A stretch of 64,000 bases of DNA, taken from the NCBI RefSeq assembly GCF_014218355.1, contig NZ_AP023368.1, positions 810,001 to 874,000 on the forward strand, written 5' to 3'. The position numbers were made by a program, and so were the translations under genes. The notes under the pieces were generated by a model. It had not been told where the DNA came from, searched no databases, and was given only the letters and a program-made list of their open reading frames with translations. This stretch comes from Anaerocolumna chitinilytica (lineage in GTDB: Bacteria > Bacillota > Clostridia > Lachnospirales > Lachnospiraceae). Below are positions 46,601-56,072 of the stretch, piece by piece (the stretch's first letter is position 1; every line of letters starts with the position of its first letter).

Positions 46601-47318
46601 ATATAAAAGTGAAATCCAGGACTATTTAAATTACAGCTACCCTTATGAGAATGAAAGCAATATCCATGCAAAACTAACGGTATCAGAATTAAAGAAAATG
46701 GGTCAAAAGGAGGAAGAGGAAGCCGCTGTAGAACTATTGGATGAGAACAGGCTGAGGGAAGCCGATTATCCGGTGCCGGAGTTTTTAAAAGAAGGAAAAA
46801 CCGAAAAAGGTGCCGACCTTGGTACATTAATTCATAAGGTAATGGAACTGGCGGAATTCACCAGAATACAAGAGGAAGAAGATGTCCGTGAGTTAATAAA
46901 TAAACTGGTAGCAGGTAAAAAAATCACAGAAGAGGAAGCCGGAGTTCTGGATGTGAAGAAATTTGGAGTATTTTTTGTGAGTCCCCTGGCAGAGAAGATG
47001 AGAAGAGCCGAGAAGGAAGGAAGACTTTACAAAGAGCGGCAGTTCATTATGGGAATGAAGGCAGAAGATATAAGTGAAGAGTATAAAAGTGAGGAATTAG
47101 TGCTGATCCAAGGTGTAATAGATGCTTATTATGAAGAAGATAATAAATTGGTGCTCGTGGATTACAAGAGTGATGTTCAGGTAACGGACGAGATATTAAG
47201 AAACCGGTACAGCCGCCAGTTGAATTTCTACCGCAGGGCTTTGGAACAGCTTACCGGGAAAAAAGTAAAAGAGAGTATACTTTATTCCTTCTGGCTTGGT
47301 AAAACAATAATAATTTGA
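43566..47318 (+). CDS. addA: ATP-dependent helicase/nuclease subunit AddA
   Basis: The 1250-residue UvrD-like helicase has Walker A SAAAGSGKTA, VVTFTNAAAAEM, TIHSFC, IMVDEYQDSNLVQ, GDVKQSIYKFRQADP, MSIHKSKGLEFPIVF and VLYVALTRAKEKL. The C-terminal nuclease domain has GTLIHKVMEL and VLVDYKSD. With AddB it resects DNA ends in response to Chi-type sites. The start at 43566 lies in the end of addB, 7 bases after GGAGGCAAGG. A triple 18-base repeat (46421-46474) sits in a linker of the protein. Confidence 0.97.
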   Translation: MEWTREQKRVIEARGKNILVSAAAGSGKTAVLVERIINRITDKENGIDIDRLLVVTFTNAAAAEMKERIRKAIDDRLMADSDDAVLQRQAALIHNAQITTIHSFCLSVIRENFQSLPIDPSFRIAEEAELTLLKSDVLEELLEEYYEEGSEDFLAFSEGFGGGKTDIGMEELILNIHRFSMSAPWPEDWYERLANNYAIQTAEELKEASWLKDLMKLLNHMVTDILAMCEEALALCRQEDGPAAYFPAVNSDMEQLEGLTETYDYSSFGEKIRNIGFARLSSKKEEGVDLRKKEQVKGIRDKIKKAVSDIVNNFYFQSEEDMVSDIAAMKPHIEVLIRLCRDFSERFQQKKNEKNIVDFNDLEHLTLSVLVKKEEGEIVPTAAADDLSEYYQEIMVDEYQDSNLVQEIILESIAGGRFGRPDRFMVGDVKQSIYKFRQADPRIFMEKYESYPLWELEEEGVNERIDLHKNFRSRDVVIGGINSIFKKIMTKKLGDIEYDEKAYLYPGASYLEGDGVSDNTELLFITTTPIEKDKEESKKEEEEEYTAKELEALAIARRIKELTDPETGIMVQDKKTGELRRAVLGDISILLRSVTGFADIFAETLLVEGIPTHTETQTGYFKTLEISAALNLLRIIDNPRQDIPFSAVLRSPMAEFTDNELASIRMIKRRVTMYEAARLYCTENENDLSEKLAVFFEKLNKYRDMAVQLSINELIIRVLEDTGYYNYVSAMPGGNKRRANLDMLVQQAINFEKTSYSGLFHFIRYMERLDKYDVDFGEAKVTGEDEKSVRIMSIHKSKGLEFPIVFVAGMGKNFNQQDSRAKILLHQDYGVGTDFLDLTLRIKAPTLLKKFIQKQLILDSLGEELRVLYVALTRAKEKLILTAGVKDMDKLLTEYSNNITEVKKSLSFLELSGAVSYIDWLMAALINQNCFNELLAAHEIANDSTAAYLEISNSLKSENSLESANSLEESRFSVCENTYEMLLLKEKINQEVKALKEDILLNRDMDTIYDAGYKSEIQDYLNYSYPYENESNIHAKLTVSELKKMGQKEEEEAAVELLDENRLREADYPVPEFLKEGKTEKGADLGTLIHKVMELAEFTRIQEEEDVRELINKLVAGKKITEEEAGVLDVKKFGVFFVSPLAEKMRRAEKEGRLYKERQFIMGMKAEDISEEYKSEELVLIQGVIDAYYEEDNKLVLVDYKSDVQVTDEILRNRYSRQLNFYRRALEQLTGKKVKESILYSFWLGKTIII
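46421..46474 (+). repeat. Three tandem 18-base repeats inside addA
   Basis: GAATTCTTTGAAATCTGA (46421), GAATTCTTTGGAATCTGC (46439) and AAATTCTTTGGAGGAGAG (46457) are in-frame copies encoding (N)SLxSE/A-type units. The third copy is diverged. It is an in-frame minisatellite in a linker between the helicase and nuclease parts, so copy number could vary without breaking the gene. Confidence 0.85.
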
Positions 47319-47573
47319 GAATATATGTAAAATAATTCCTGGGTTTTGGGAATGTTGCACATACCAACACTTAAGTTTTACGTTAAACTAAATAAACAGA
47401 AACTGTTTCGAGATAATTTGTTTCATTTTGTCAGGTTTTGTGGTAGTATTATGCTAAATAGATAAAAAACGGGAAAAAAATATGTTAATAGTATGTAATA
47501 TGTGGATATTATGCCTGTTTTTGTCGACTTCAAAAGTTGCATTTGTATGAAAAGATGCTATCAGGAGGATATG

Positions 47574-49889
47574 ATGAGAGGGAACAAACCAATTTCGGCT
47601 AAAAAAGAGAAAAAGGATTTCAGGAATTTTCTAAAATTCGAAAGGAAGAAGAAAAACCTGGAACCAAGGCAGGAGGATGAGATTTTTGGGGAGAATGACC
47701 AAGCTAAAGTACATACAAATAAAGCAGTAAGCAAATCCAAAAAAAGGTCTAAAAAATCTGTAAATGCATTGCCAATGGATAAGAAAGCAAGAAAAGAGTA
47801 CATAAAAGCAAAGAAGCAGGAAAGTAAGTTAATATTTGAAGCCATGTCAGTTGACAAAGGGATTTTAAGTAGGCTTAAGGAAACAAGAACAAAGATTATT
47901 CTTGCGGTATTAGTTCCGATTATATTTATGGGTGTTTACGGCGCTATATCTTATACGAAGTCTTCCACTGCCATAACAAGCAGTTACGAAACCAATATGG
48001 ACAAGACAGTAAGTGCTGTAAGTGATTATCTCAATTTAGGATTTAGCACGGTACAGGATAAAGCAGTGGAATTACTGCTAAGTAAATCAGTTTCTAATTA
48101 CTATGTAAGGCTGAACAAAGAAGATTCCATTGAAGACTACAATAATCTGAAGGCATTGCAGCAGGAAGTAATGGTCATCAATCAAACAAATCCCTTTGTT
48201 AGTGATGCATATATTTTTACCGGTACCGGAAAACCTATTGTAACCAACGGAAAAGCACCGGATGACTTATATGCCAAGTTTTTAGAATCAGAACAGGGAA
48301 AAACCTTTTCTGAGAAAAAGATAAGCAATCGATGGATAGGCAGACACTCCTCCATAGATGAAATTCTTGAGAGAGATGATTCTAAATATGCTTTGGCTGT
48401 GGTTACAAGAATGACGACCCCCGATGGTTTTATTATCCTCGATGTCAGCAAGAAAGAAGTCATGAGCTCCTTGAAGAATGTTACTACCGTTGCGGGTAGT
48501 ATTGCAGCTTTAGTAGCTCCGGATGGTTCGGAGACTAATACCACAGAATCAGGCGATGCAGTTTTTACCAGTACTGATTTCTATCAAAAGGCGCTTAAAT
48601 CCAATGATTTGGATGGTTCTCAATATGTGAAATACAAAGGAAGCAGCTATCTCTATGTATACAATACAATCGGTGATACCGGCAGTATGGTCTGCGCGCT
48701 GATTCCAAAAGCAGAGATATTAAAGCAGGTAAAATCTTTAAAAACCTTGAATATATTCTTTGTTGCATTTGCCAGTATTCTGGCGATCTTAATCGGTTAT
48801 GTCATTGCTGTTGGCATAGCACAAGCTATCAGAAGACTTATGGTTTCTATATCAAAGGCAGCAAAAGGTGATTTAACCGTTGAATTTGATACGGATAAAA
48901 AAGATGAATTCGGTATTCTGGCAAAGAGCCTTGAGGATATGACTACCAATATGAAGCAATTAATTGGAGAAGCATATCAGGTAGGTAATAAAGTAACCAG
49001 ATCAGCAGCAGAGTTATCCCAGACTTCTGACCAGATATTAACGTCTACCAAGGGAATCTCCCTGACAATTGATGAGATTGAGGGTGGTGTTGTACAACAG
49101 GCAGATGATACGGAGAAATGCCTTGGCCAGATGGCAAGATTATCCGATCAGATTAGCCAGGTATACAGCAATACTTATGAGATTGAAAAGAAGGCCACCG
49201 ATACAAAAGTTGTTATCGGCGAAGGCATGGTAACCATTGACGAACTGGGTAAAAAGGCAAAAGACACCTCAGAAGTGACACAGACTGTAATAAAGAGCAT
49301 CGAAGAACTGGAGTTAAAATCCAGAAGTATCAATAGTTTTGTCGGAATCATCAATGAAATCGCCGCTCAGACGAATCTTCTTTCCTTAAATGCTTCCATA
49401 GAAGCTGCACGTGCCGGTGAAGCAGGCCGTGGATTTGCTGTTGTTGCAGATGAAATCAGAAAGCTTGCAGATCAGTCAGTGGAAGCGGTAAGACAGATTC
49501 AAGACATTGTAAAGGATATACAGAACAAGACTCTTGGAACCGTAGAATCAGCTAAGATGGCAGGAAATATTGTTGATTCTCAGTCAGAGGCATTGAGTAA
49601 AACCATTGCTACTTTTGACAGAATTAATACTTATGTTGGAGGTCTTGTTAGTAATCTGGATAATATTTCAATTGGTGTTAAGAGTATTGAAGCAGCGAAA
49701 GAAGATACCCTTGATGCAATCAGAAGTATATCTGCAGTATCCCAGCAGACTGCTGCAGCTTCTGAAGAAGTTAGTGCAACTGCAAATGCTCAGATAGGTG
49801 CCGTTGAGAACTTAAGCCATTCTGCTACTGAATTGGAAGAGGATGCGAAGAACCTGGAGAAAGCTATTAAACTGTTTAAAATCCAGTAA
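47574..49889 (+). CDS. Methyl-accepting chemotaxis protein with Lys-rich N-terminal extension
   Basis: The 771-residue chemoreceptor begins with about 107 cytoplasmic residues that are strongly basic ([38 protein letters not shown]), which is unusual. TM1 covers about 108-127, an extracellular ligand domain of about 270 residues follows, then TM2 ([23 protein letters not shown]), a HAMP domain and the signalling domain with [44 protein letters not shown] at 47563-47568 supports the ATG at 47574 over 47571 or the upstream in-frame codons from 47502. The ligand is unknown and no other che gene is adjacent. Confidence 0.93.
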   Translation: MRGNKPISAKKEKKDFRNFLKFERKKKNLEPRQEDEIFGENDQAKVHTNKAVSKSKKRSKKSVNALPMDKKARKEYIKAKKQESKLIFEAMSVDKGILSRLKETRTKIILAVLVPIIFMGVYGAISYTKSSTAITSSYETNMDKTVSAVSDYLNLGFSTVQDKAVELLLSKSVSNYYVRLNKEDSIEDYNNLKALQQEVMVINQTNPFVSDAYIFTGTGKPIVTNGKAPDDLYAKFLESEQGKTFSEKKISNRWIGRHSSIDEILERDDSKYALAVVTRMTTPDGFIILDVSKKEVMSSLKNVTTVAGSIAALVAPDGSETNTTESGDAVFTSTDFYQKALKSNDLDGSQYVKYKGSSYLYVYNTIGDTGSMVCALIPKAEILKQVKSLKTLNIFFVAFASILAILIGYVIAVGIAQAIRRLMVSISKAAKGDLTVEFDTDKKDEFGILAKSLEDMTTNMKQLIGEAYQVGNKVTRSAAELSQTSDQILTSTKGISLTIDEIEGGVVQQADDTEKCLGQMARLSDQISQVYSNTYEIEKKATDTKVVIGEGMVTIDELGKKAKDTSEVTQTVIKSIEELELKSRSINSFVGIINEIAAQTNLLSLNASIEAARAGEAGRGFAVVADEIRKLADQSVEAVRQIQDIVKDIQNKTLGTVESAKMAGNIVDSQSEALSKTIATFDRINTYVGGLVSNLDNISIGVKSIEAAKEDTLDAIRSISAVSQQTAAASEEVSATANAQIGAVENLSHSATELEEDAKNLEKAIKLFKIQ

Positions 49890-50000
49890 ATGTCACAGGC
49901 ACTACCCTTTATGTGAATTATGGGAAATTGTCTTTTAATTTCCACATAATCCTGTATGAAACTTATAGAAGGGGATACACTTTTAATAAATGAATATACA

Positions 50001-50046
50001 GGGGCTGTTTTAGTGAGAAGATATTTCATTGAAACAGTCCCTTGTT
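50001..50046 (+). terminator. Hairpin between the chemoreceptor and spore-protein genes
   Basis: GGGGCTGTTT (50001-50010) pairs with AAACAGTCCC (50032-50041, one G-T), followed by TTGTT. A second hairpin (about 49916-49950, GGAAATT/AATTTCC) lies upstream. Either may end the chemoreceptor transcript. Confidence 0.55.
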
Positions 50047-50072
50047 AAAATCTAGAAAGGGTGTATAATTAT

Positions 50073-50303
50073 ATGAGTAAGACACAGACAAAAAAGGAAA
50101 TAAAACCCATAGAAGAGATGGGACCTGATGAAAGATTAAAATATGAAATAGCTAGTGAATTAGGCCTTATAGATAAAGTGAGAGAGACCGGCTGGAAATC
50201 CTTATCTGCCAAAGAAAGCGGGAGGATAGGCGGTATTATGACAAAAAGAAAGAAACAAAGAATGATGGAGGGGCAGCAGAAAAGTCTGCAAAATGAGCCA
50301 TGA
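50073..50303 (+). CDS. Small acid-soluble spore protein, alpha/beta type
   Basis: The 76-residue protein has the alpha/beta SASP core: LKYEIASELGLIDKVRETGWKSL, then SAKESGRIGGIMTKRKK, matching the EIA-E-G, germination-protease region and the terminal GRIGG-M-K-R segment. SASPs coat spore DNA, turn it to A-form and protect it from UV and heat. The N-terminal 20 residues are Lys-rich. AAAGGG is 11 bases before ATG 50073; the GTG at 50061 is inside that site. The stop overlaps the next gene (ATGA). Confidence 0.85.
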   Translation: MSKTQTKKEIKPIEEMGPDERLKYEIASELGLIDKVRETGWKSLSAKESGRIGGIMTKRKKQRMMEGQQKSLQNEP

Positions 50304-51199
50304 AAAATAAGTTGTTGTTTATTTATAATCCCATGGCAGGTAAGAGTAAAATCAAAACCTGGCTTTCCAGCATCGTTGAATGTTTTGGAAGAGGGAACTA
50401 CGAAATCGTAATTTACGCCACGAAGGGTAAAAAGGACGCTAAGAATATTGTAATAGACTGCTTGAAAAGGGATGACTATGAGCTTGTTGTATGTTCAGGA
50501 GGAGACGGAACCCTGAATGAAGTAATCAGCGGTATTATGGAACTGGAGAAGAAACCGGTTATCGGTTTTCTGCCTTCGGGCACTACCAATGATTTCGCCA
50601 GTAATCTGAAACTTCCCAAAAGTCTTCCCAAAGCAGCAAAAGTAATTATGCATGGAGAAGTATTTCCCTGTGATATAGGTGTTATCAATGGGAAGTATTT
50701 TACATATACCGCTGCCTTTGGTTTATTTACCGATGCTTCCTATGAAACACCTCAAATTTATAAGAATACACTTGGAAGAATGGCTTATATATTAGAGGGA
50801 ATTAAGAGGCTTCCAAACTGGAAAGCCTATCATATGGAGATTAAATGCGAAGACCGTGTAATCAATGATAATTTTATATATGGAATGGTGACAAACTCCG
50901 TGTCGGTAGGAGGATTTAAAGGTATTGCAGGTAAAGATGTCCTGTTAGACGACGGACTATTTGAAGGCATCTTTGTTAAAATGCCTCAAAATGTAATAGA
51001 ATTTCAAGCTGTTATCAATGATCTTTTAAAAGGAAACCTAAACAGTGATTTCATTTATTCCTTCCTCGTAAAAGAAATTAGTTTACTATGTGAGGAGATG
51101 GTTCCCTGGTCCTTGGATGGTGAATACGGAGGGGAATACAATACAGTGGAAATTAAAAACCTCCATAAGGCAATCACGATTATTCGAGGGGTGGATTAG
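50300..51199 (+). CDS. Diacylglycerol/lipid kinase family protein
   Basis: The 299-residue enzyme has the DAGK catalytic pattern: IYNPMAGKSK, VVCSGGDGTLNEVISGIM (Gly-Gly-Asp-Gly-Thr) and LPSGTTNDFASNLKLP, with a C-terminal beta domain containing DDGLFEGIFVK. It belongs to the YegS/BmrU/DgkB type that phosphorylates diacylglycerol or related lipids at the membrane. Its start overlaps the SASP stop, so it is translated from the same message, which hints at a role in sporulating cells. Confidence 0.9.
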   Translation: MKNKLLFIYNPMAGKSKIKTWLSSIVECFGRGNYEIVIYATKGKKDAKNIVIDCLKRDDYELVVCSGGDGTLNEVISGIMELEKKPVIGFLPSGTTNDFASNLKLPKSLPKAAKVIMHGEVFPCDIGVINGKYFTYTAAFGLFTDASYETPQIYKNTLGRMAYILEGIKRLPNWKAYHMEIKCEDRVINDNFIYGMVTNSVSVGGFKGIAGKDVLLDDGLFEGIFVKMPQNVIEFQAVINDLLKGNLNSDFIYSFLVKEISLLCEEMVPWSLDGEYGGEYNTVEIKNLHKAITIIRGVD

Positions 51200-51240
51200 C
51201 AGGCTTTCGTTCAAACTAAAAGCTGTTATGGCTCTTGCTT

Positions 51241-52413
51241 TTATAGTGCTTTATGAAAATCCTCTTTATTATTTAAATTTAGGGTTCTTATACCCAAAAA
51301 GTTCTTAATTGCAACGCAGATTCCTCCAAGCAGAATGGAAGAGTCCTGTAACAGGGAAGATTCAATACGTATAAAGCTGTTCATTCTGCTGTTTAAGGAA
51401 TTTTCAATACGTTTGGTTAGAGCGGGAATGAAACTTGTAAAAGAGCTGTTGATAATGATAATGTCAGGGTTATAAGCATTAAGTACATTATTGATGCAAA
51501 GGCCCATTAGTTTTACGAACCGGTCAATGATATCCAGAGCGTCCTTATCACCTGATTCATAAAAGGAGACAAGCTGATCAAAAGTAATGCCATCCAATCC
51601 TTTTTTAGCTGCAAAGTCATTTAACAAGGCTCGCTCAGAAACGTATTGTTCCAGGCAGCCATGATTTCCGCAAGGACATTCCTTTCCATCAATTTCAATG
51701 ATAGTATGTCCGAATTCACCGGCTCTACCGTTATATCCTGTATACAATTCGTTATGAATTAAAAGGCCAAGTCCGATACCGGAGTGAACACTTATATTCG
51801 CAATATTCGGATAATCGTGCATAAAGGTTCTTTCACCCAGAACAGAAAGGTTTGCTTCATTCTCGAGGTATATTGAGGTATGAAAGTACTCATTTAACTT
51901 GCCCGCAAGGTCATAATCCTGTAGATTATAGTAAGGTGCAAAGGAAACCTTATTCTCATGGACTACACCATGTATTCCCAGTGATATGCCCACTAAACCA
52001 TAAGGGGTTGTGTCATTCTCAGGCTTTATAGAATCAATAACCTGTATCAGGGATTCCAGAATCGCATCCCTGGTCTTAGGAGTCTTTATTTGCTTTAAAC
52101 GGCAATTCTCGCCCTGGAGATCCGTCAGCATAACAGAAATGGTATCTACGCCTAAATCCACGCTGATAATATATCCGGCCTTCCTTTGAAAGCTTAATAA
52201 GATAGGTTTTCGTCCAAAATCCGTATTGTCACAGCCTATTTCTTCCACCAGATTACGCCCTATCAAATCTGCGACAATTGCAGAGATAGTTGCCTTCGTT
52301 AAACCAAGCATTTTTGAAATGTTTGCCCTTGAAATCGGTCCTTGATTAATAATAGTTTCCAGCACCAAAGTACTGTTAATATCACGTATAAGCTCTTTGC
52401 TTCCTGTTATCAT
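51241..52413 (-). CDS. xylR: ROK-family transcriptional repressor, XylR
   Basis: The 390-residue protein has an N-terminal winged helix (GPISRANISKMLGLTKATISAIVADLIGRNLV) and a ROK sugar-kinase-like domain with the zinc site CPCGNHGCLEQYVS. It sits divergent from xylA, the standard place for XylR, which represses xylose genes until xylose binds. A candidate operator lies at 52841-52855. AGAGGG precedes the ATG on the minus strand. It is convergent with the lipid kinase gene. Confidence 0.93.
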   Translation of the reverse strand: MITGSKELIRDINSTLVLETIINQGPISRANISKMLGLTKATISAIVADLIGRNLVEEIGCDNTDFGRKPILLSFQRKAGYIISVDLGVDTISVMLTDLQGENCRLKQIKTPKTRDAILESLIQVIDSIKPENDTTPYGLVGISLGIHGVVHENKVSFAPYYNLQDYDLAGKLNEYFHTSIYLENEANLSVLGERTFMHDYPNIANISVHSGIGLGLLIHNELYTGYNGRAGEFGHTIIEIDGKECPCGNHGCLEQYVSERALLNDFAAKKGLDGITFDQLVSFYESGDKDALDIIDRFVKLMGLCINNVLNAYNPDIIIINSSFTSFIPALTKRIENSLNSRMNSFIRIESSLLQDSSILLGGICVAIKNFLGIRTLNLNNKEDFHKAL

Positions 52414-52796
52414 CTCGTATTCCCTCTAAGGTATCATGTATTTTTACTTATCCACTTGTTCTATATAATATAATAATTATTCTCAGAATGCTTCAACTTG
52501 GGAGTGAAATGTAATGCCTATTCCGACATGCCGCAATATTAGGCTTTGGATACAAGGCATATAACATCCCATTGTCCAGGCCATAGCAGCTTCATTACAT
52601 ACGACTGCACGAAATAGATGAATAATCTACTTCACATAATATTTATACTAACATACTTGACTTAAGTTGAAAAGACTCAGGGGTGTGAATTTCGCGATAA
52701 AGATTAAAATTGTTTAGCAGCCGGACTACTTTCTGGCATTTTGCTGAATATGGATCATGAGTAAATAATTTCATTGTGATAGATGAATAAATCCAG
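52414..52796. other. xylR-xylA divergent intergenic region, upstream part
   Basis: The minus strand has a possible xylR promoter (TTGAAG at 52496-52491 and TATATT about 18 bases on). The remaining bases have no ORF and no recognised RNA. I did not find a good cre site. Confidence 0.4.
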
Positions 52797-52825
52797 TTGA
52801 CAAGTGGAAGAAATACTGGTATGAT
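52797..52825 (+). promoter_or_regulatory. Sigma-A promoter of xylA
   Basis: A perfect TTGACA (52797-52802) and TATGAT (52820-52825) are 17 bases apart, 48 bases before the xylA start. Confidence 0.85.
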
Positions 52826-52840
52826 AAATACATCGATATA

Positions 52841-52855
52841 GTTTAGTTAATAAAC
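52841..52855 (+). promoter_or_regulatory. Candidate XylR operator
   Basis: GTTTA-GTTAA-TAAAC is a 5-5-5 dyad directly downstream of the xylA start point, resembling the GTTT...AAAC core of Firmicute XylR boxes. Bound repressor here would block transcription of xylA. Confidence 0.65.
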
Positions 52856-52873
52856 AAAATGGAGGATATCAAT

Positions 52874-54193
52874 ATGGCTTATTTTGAAAAGGTTCAAAAA
52901 ATTGAATTTGAAGGACCGGCAAGTACCAATCCGTTCTCTTTCAAGTATTACAACCCGTCTGAAGTTGTTATGGGAAAGACTATGAAAGAACAGCTTCGTT
53001 TTGCTATGTCTTACTGGCATACTTTTACCTATATGGGAAATGACCCGTTTGGTTCAGCAACTATGTTCAGACCTTGGGATAATCATGAGTGTTCCATGGA
53101 AGTGGCAAAAGAAAGAGTACATGCTGCTTTCGAGTTTATGGAAAAGGCTCAGATTCCTTATTTCTGTTTCCATGACAGAGATATAGCACCTGAGGGTAAA
53201 GACCTTGCGGAGACCAATGCTAGACTTGATGAAATCGTAGCAGTAATCAAAGAAGAAATGAAGCGTACTGGTATTAAATGTCTTTGGGGTACAACCAATG
53301 CTTTTGGAAATCCCAGATTCGTACATGGTGCAGGTACCTCTTGCAACGCAACGGTTTTTGCTTATGCAGCAGCTCAGATCAAGAAAGCAATTGAAATCAC
53401 CAAGGAGTTAGGCGGAGAAAACTATGTATTCTGGGGCGGTAGAGAAGGCTATGAAACACTCCTTAATACGAACACAGAATTAGAGCTTGATAACATGGCA
53501 AGACTTCTTAAGATGGCCTGCAATTATGCAGAGCAGATTGGTTTTACCGGCCAGTTCTTAATTGAGCCCAAGCCCAAGGAACCTACAAAACATCAGTATG
53601 ATACCGATGCAGCTACAGTAATGGCTTTCTTAAGAAAGTACGATTTAATGGATAAATTTAAATTAAACATCGAAGCAAACCATGCAACCCTTGCTATGCA
53701 TACCTTCCAGCACGAGCTGAATATGTGCCGTATCAACGGAGTTCTTGGCAGTGTAGATGCTAATATGGGAGATCCTATGCTTGGATGGGATACAGACCAA
53801 TTCCCTACTAATCTTTATGACACTACTCTCGCTATGTACGAGATACTATTAGGCGGCGGATTTACCAAGGGCGGACTTAACTTTGACTCCAAAGTAAGAA
53901 GAGGCTCCTTTGAAGAAGAGGATTTATTCCTTGCTTACATCGCTGGTATGGATGCTTTTGCCAAGGGATTGAAAGTAGCTGCCAAATTATTAGAAGATGG
54001 CGTATTTGAAGATTTCAAGGAAAACCGTTATGCAAGTTATAAAGAAGGCCTTGGCAAAGATATTGTGGATGGCAAAGCTGACTTTAAGACCTTGGAAGCT
54101 TATGCACTTAATAACGGAATAGCTCCTAATACCTCCGGAAGACAGGAAATGTTAGAGTCTATTTTAAACCAGTATATCTTAGAAACAAAATAA
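52874..54193 (+). CDS. xylA: Xylose isomerase
   Basis: The 439-residue class II xylose isomerase converts D-xylose to D-xylulose. It has the [12 protein letters not shown] segment with the catalytic His, [31 protein letters not shown] (metal-binding Glu), [18 protein letters not shown] and [27 protein letters not shown] at 52861-52866 and ATG at 52874 mark the start; the in-frame ATG at 52859 overlaps the ribosome site. The gene is the first of the xylAB unit. Confidence 0.98.
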   Translation: MAYFEKVQKIEFEGPASTNPFSFKYYNPSEVVMGKTMKEQLRFAMSYWHTFTYMGNDPFGSATMFRPWDNHECSMEVAKERVHAAFEFMEKAQIPYFCFHDRDIAPEGKDLAETNARLDEIVAVIKEEMKRTGIKCLWGTTNAFGNPRFVHGAGTSCNATVFAYAAAQIKKAIEITKELGGENYVFWGGREGYETLLNTNTELELDNMARLLKMACNYAEQIGFTGQFLIEPKPKEPTKHQYDTDAATVMAFLRKYDLMDKFKLNIEANHATLAMHTFQHELNMCRINGVLGSVDANMGDPMLGWDTDQFPTNLYDTTLAMYEILLGGGFTKGGLNFDSKVRRGSFEEEDLFLAYIAGMDAFAKGLKVAAKLLEDGVFEDFKENRYASYKEGLGKDIVDGKADFKTLEAYALNNGIAPNTSGRQEMLESILNQYILETK

Positions 54194-54238
54194 AACCAAC
54201 AGTTAGACATATGAAGATATAAATAGTAAATTTGATGA

Positions 54239-54280
54239 GGCTATTGCAATTACGGATATTATGATAAAATTGCAATAGCC
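54239..54280 (+). promoter_or_regulatory. Perfect 13-bp intercistronic hairpin between xylA and xylB
   Basis: GGCTATTGCAATT (54239-54251) pairs perfectly with AATTGCAATAGCC (54268-54280), followed by only TTTG and then the xylB ribosome site. It can act as partial terminator or RNA stabiliser to keep xylA above xylB. Confidence 0.8.
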
Positions 54281-54302
54281 TTTGAACAGAAAAGAGGTAG
54301 GT

Positions 54303-55784
54303 ATGCGCTTTATTGGTGTTGATTTAGGTACCTCATCGGTTAAATTACTGTTAATGGATGAAAAGGGATCTATTAAAAATATTGTAACAAAGGAATATCC
54401 CATCAGCTTTCCAAAGCCCGGCTGGTCGGAGCAGAACCCGGAGGACTGGTATTCAGCTCTTTGCGAGGGATTAAAGGAACTAGTAAAAGAGGAAGAAAAA
54501 AGTCAGGTTAAGGGAATCAGTTTTAGCGGACAGATGCATGGAATGGTAATTCTCGATAAGGAAGACCGTGTTATTCGTCCGGCAATTTTGTGGAATGATG
54601 GACGTACCGGTGAAGAATGTGATTATCTGAATGGTACCATAGGAAGAGAGAAGATATCTGCTTATACCGGAAATATGGCTTTAACAGGGTTTACAGCTCC
54701 AAAGCTTTTATGGGTGAAAAAGCATGAACCGGATAATTTCATCAGAATTAATAAAGTAATGCTTCCAAAAGATTATATTGCTTATTGTTTATCCGGAGTT
54801 CATTCTACGGACGTTTCCGATGCTTCCGGAATGCTGCTCTTTAATGTAAAGGAAAAATGCTGGTCCAAGGAAATGCTTGATATTGTAGGTCTGCAGGAAG
54901 AGCAGATGGCAAAAGTATATGAGAGCTTTGAGATAACAGGTACTATAAAAGAAGAGCTTGCAAAGGAACTGGGATTTCCATTGGATTGCAAGATCATAGC
55001 AGGCGGCGGGGACCAGGCAGTTGCGGCTGTAGGAACCGGTACCGTTGGCTCCGGCATGTGCAACGTGTCCCTTGGAACTTCAGGAGTAGTATTCGTAGCC
55101 AGTAAGGACTATTCCGAAATCAAAGACAATGCCCTGCATGTTTTTGCTCATGCTGACGGTAAATATCATTTTATGGGGGTTATGCTCTCGGCTGCAGCTT
55201 CCAATAAATGGTGGATGGATGAAATACTTAAAACCAAAAAGTATGGGGAAGAGCAGGAAGGTATCATAAAACTTGGAAAAAATAACGTCTTCTTTTTACC
55301 TTACCTTATGGGAGAGAGAACACCTCACAATAACCCTGACGCAAGAGGCACATTTATTGGTATGACAATGGATACTTCAAGAGAAGATATGACCCAGGCT
55401 GTATTAGAGGGAGTTGCCTTTGCTTTAAGGGATTCCTTTGAAATTATCAAAGCTACCGGTCTTTCTATCGACCGTATCCGTATAAACGGCGGTGGTGCAA
55501 AGAGCCCCCTTTGGTGCAAGATTATTGCCAATGTGCTGAATGTAAAAGTTGATAAGATTAATTCGGAAGAAGGACCGGCCTTTGGCGCTGCTATTCTTGC
55601 AGCCGTAGGTTGTGGAGAATACAAAACAGTGGAGGAAGCCGCCGGAGAGTTAATACAGGTAACAGAAACTACGGAACCGGAAGCAGAAATTGCAGCTTTG
55701 TATGATAAGAAGTATGAGGTATTCAAAGAAATCTATCCTACTTTGGTACCGGTATATTCAAAAATGGCACAAGCACAGGATTAA
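54303..55784 (+). CDS. xylB: Xylulokinase
   Basis: The 493-residue FGGY kinase phosphorylates D-xylulose to xylulose 5-phosphate for the pentose phosphate route. It starts MRFIGVDLGTSSVKLLLMDEKG and includes GWSEQNPEDW, SFSGQMHGMV, ILWNDGRTGEEC, KDYIAYCLSG, GGGDQAVAAVGTGTV, GERTPHNNPDARG and INGGGAKSPLWCKIIA. AAGAGGTAG precedes the ATG at 54303; the in-frame codon at 54282 has no ribosome site. It ends the xyl unit; a strong terminator follows. Confidence 0.97.
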   Translation: MRFIGVDLGTSSVKLLLMDEKGSIKNIVTKEYPISFPKPGWSEQNPEDWYSALCEGLKELVKEEEKSQVKGISFSGQMHGMVILDKEDRVIRPAILWNDGRTGEECDYLNGTIGREKISAYTGNMALTGFTAPKLLWVKKHEPDNFIRINKVMLPKDYIAYCLSGVHSTDVSDASGMLLFNVKEKCWSKEMLDIVGLQEEQMAKVYESFEITGTIKEELAKELGFPLDCKIIAGGGDQAVAAVGTGTVGSGMCNVSLGTSGVVFVASKDYSEIKDNALHVFAHADGKYHFMGVMLSAAASNKWWMDEILKTKKYGEEQEGIIKLGKNNVFFLPYLMGERTPHNNPDARGTFIGMTMDTSREDMTQAVLEGVAFALRDSFEIIKATGLSIDRIRINGGGAKSPLWCKIIANVLNVKVDKINSEEGPAFGAAILAAVGCGEYKTVEEAAGELIQVTETTEPEAEIAALYDKKYEVFKEIYPTLVPVYSKMAQAQD

Positions 55785-55818
55785 TTGACAAGATAACGAA
55801 TAGATAATAGAAGTTATA

Positions 55819-55874
55819 AGCAGCAATAAGATAAGCTGGAAGATAATTCAGCAGAGACTTATTGCTGCTTTTTT
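55819..55874 (+). terminator. Terminator of xylAB
   Basis: AGCAGCAATAAG (55819-55830) pairs perfectly with CTTATTGCTGCT (55858-55869), followed by six T. An inner AGCTG/CAGC pairing shortens the loop. Confidence 0.92.
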
Positions 55875-55949
55875 GTAGAATGAAAATATATATGGCTGTA
55901 AAGTATTAGATGCTTCATTTATAAGTAAAAAAACATAACTTGGACAACC

Positions 55950-55993
55950 TATAGTTAACTGTAAGTTAATTTTATTAACAGAAGTTAACTATA
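55950..55993 (+). promoter_or_regulatory. Large dyad operator upstream of the Xre/TPR regulator
   Basis: TATAGTTAACT (55950-55960) is the reverse complement of AGTTAACTATA (55983-55993), and inside GTTAAT (55965-55970) mirrors ATTAAC (55974-55979). A -10 TATAAT lies at 56003-56008, so the dyad covers the -35 region. This is what an autoregulating helix-turn-helix repressor site would look like. Confidence 0.75.
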
Positions 55994-56072
55994 AATCCAT
56001 TGTATAATATTCGCAAGGGTACTAAAATAAAAGCATGAAATGAGCAGTGATAGGAGAGGAGCTTTTTCTTAT

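Noticed and set aside
49991..50020. Sigma-G promoter for the spore protein (TGAATA at 49991)
   Set aside because: No CATA-type -10 is found at the right spacing.
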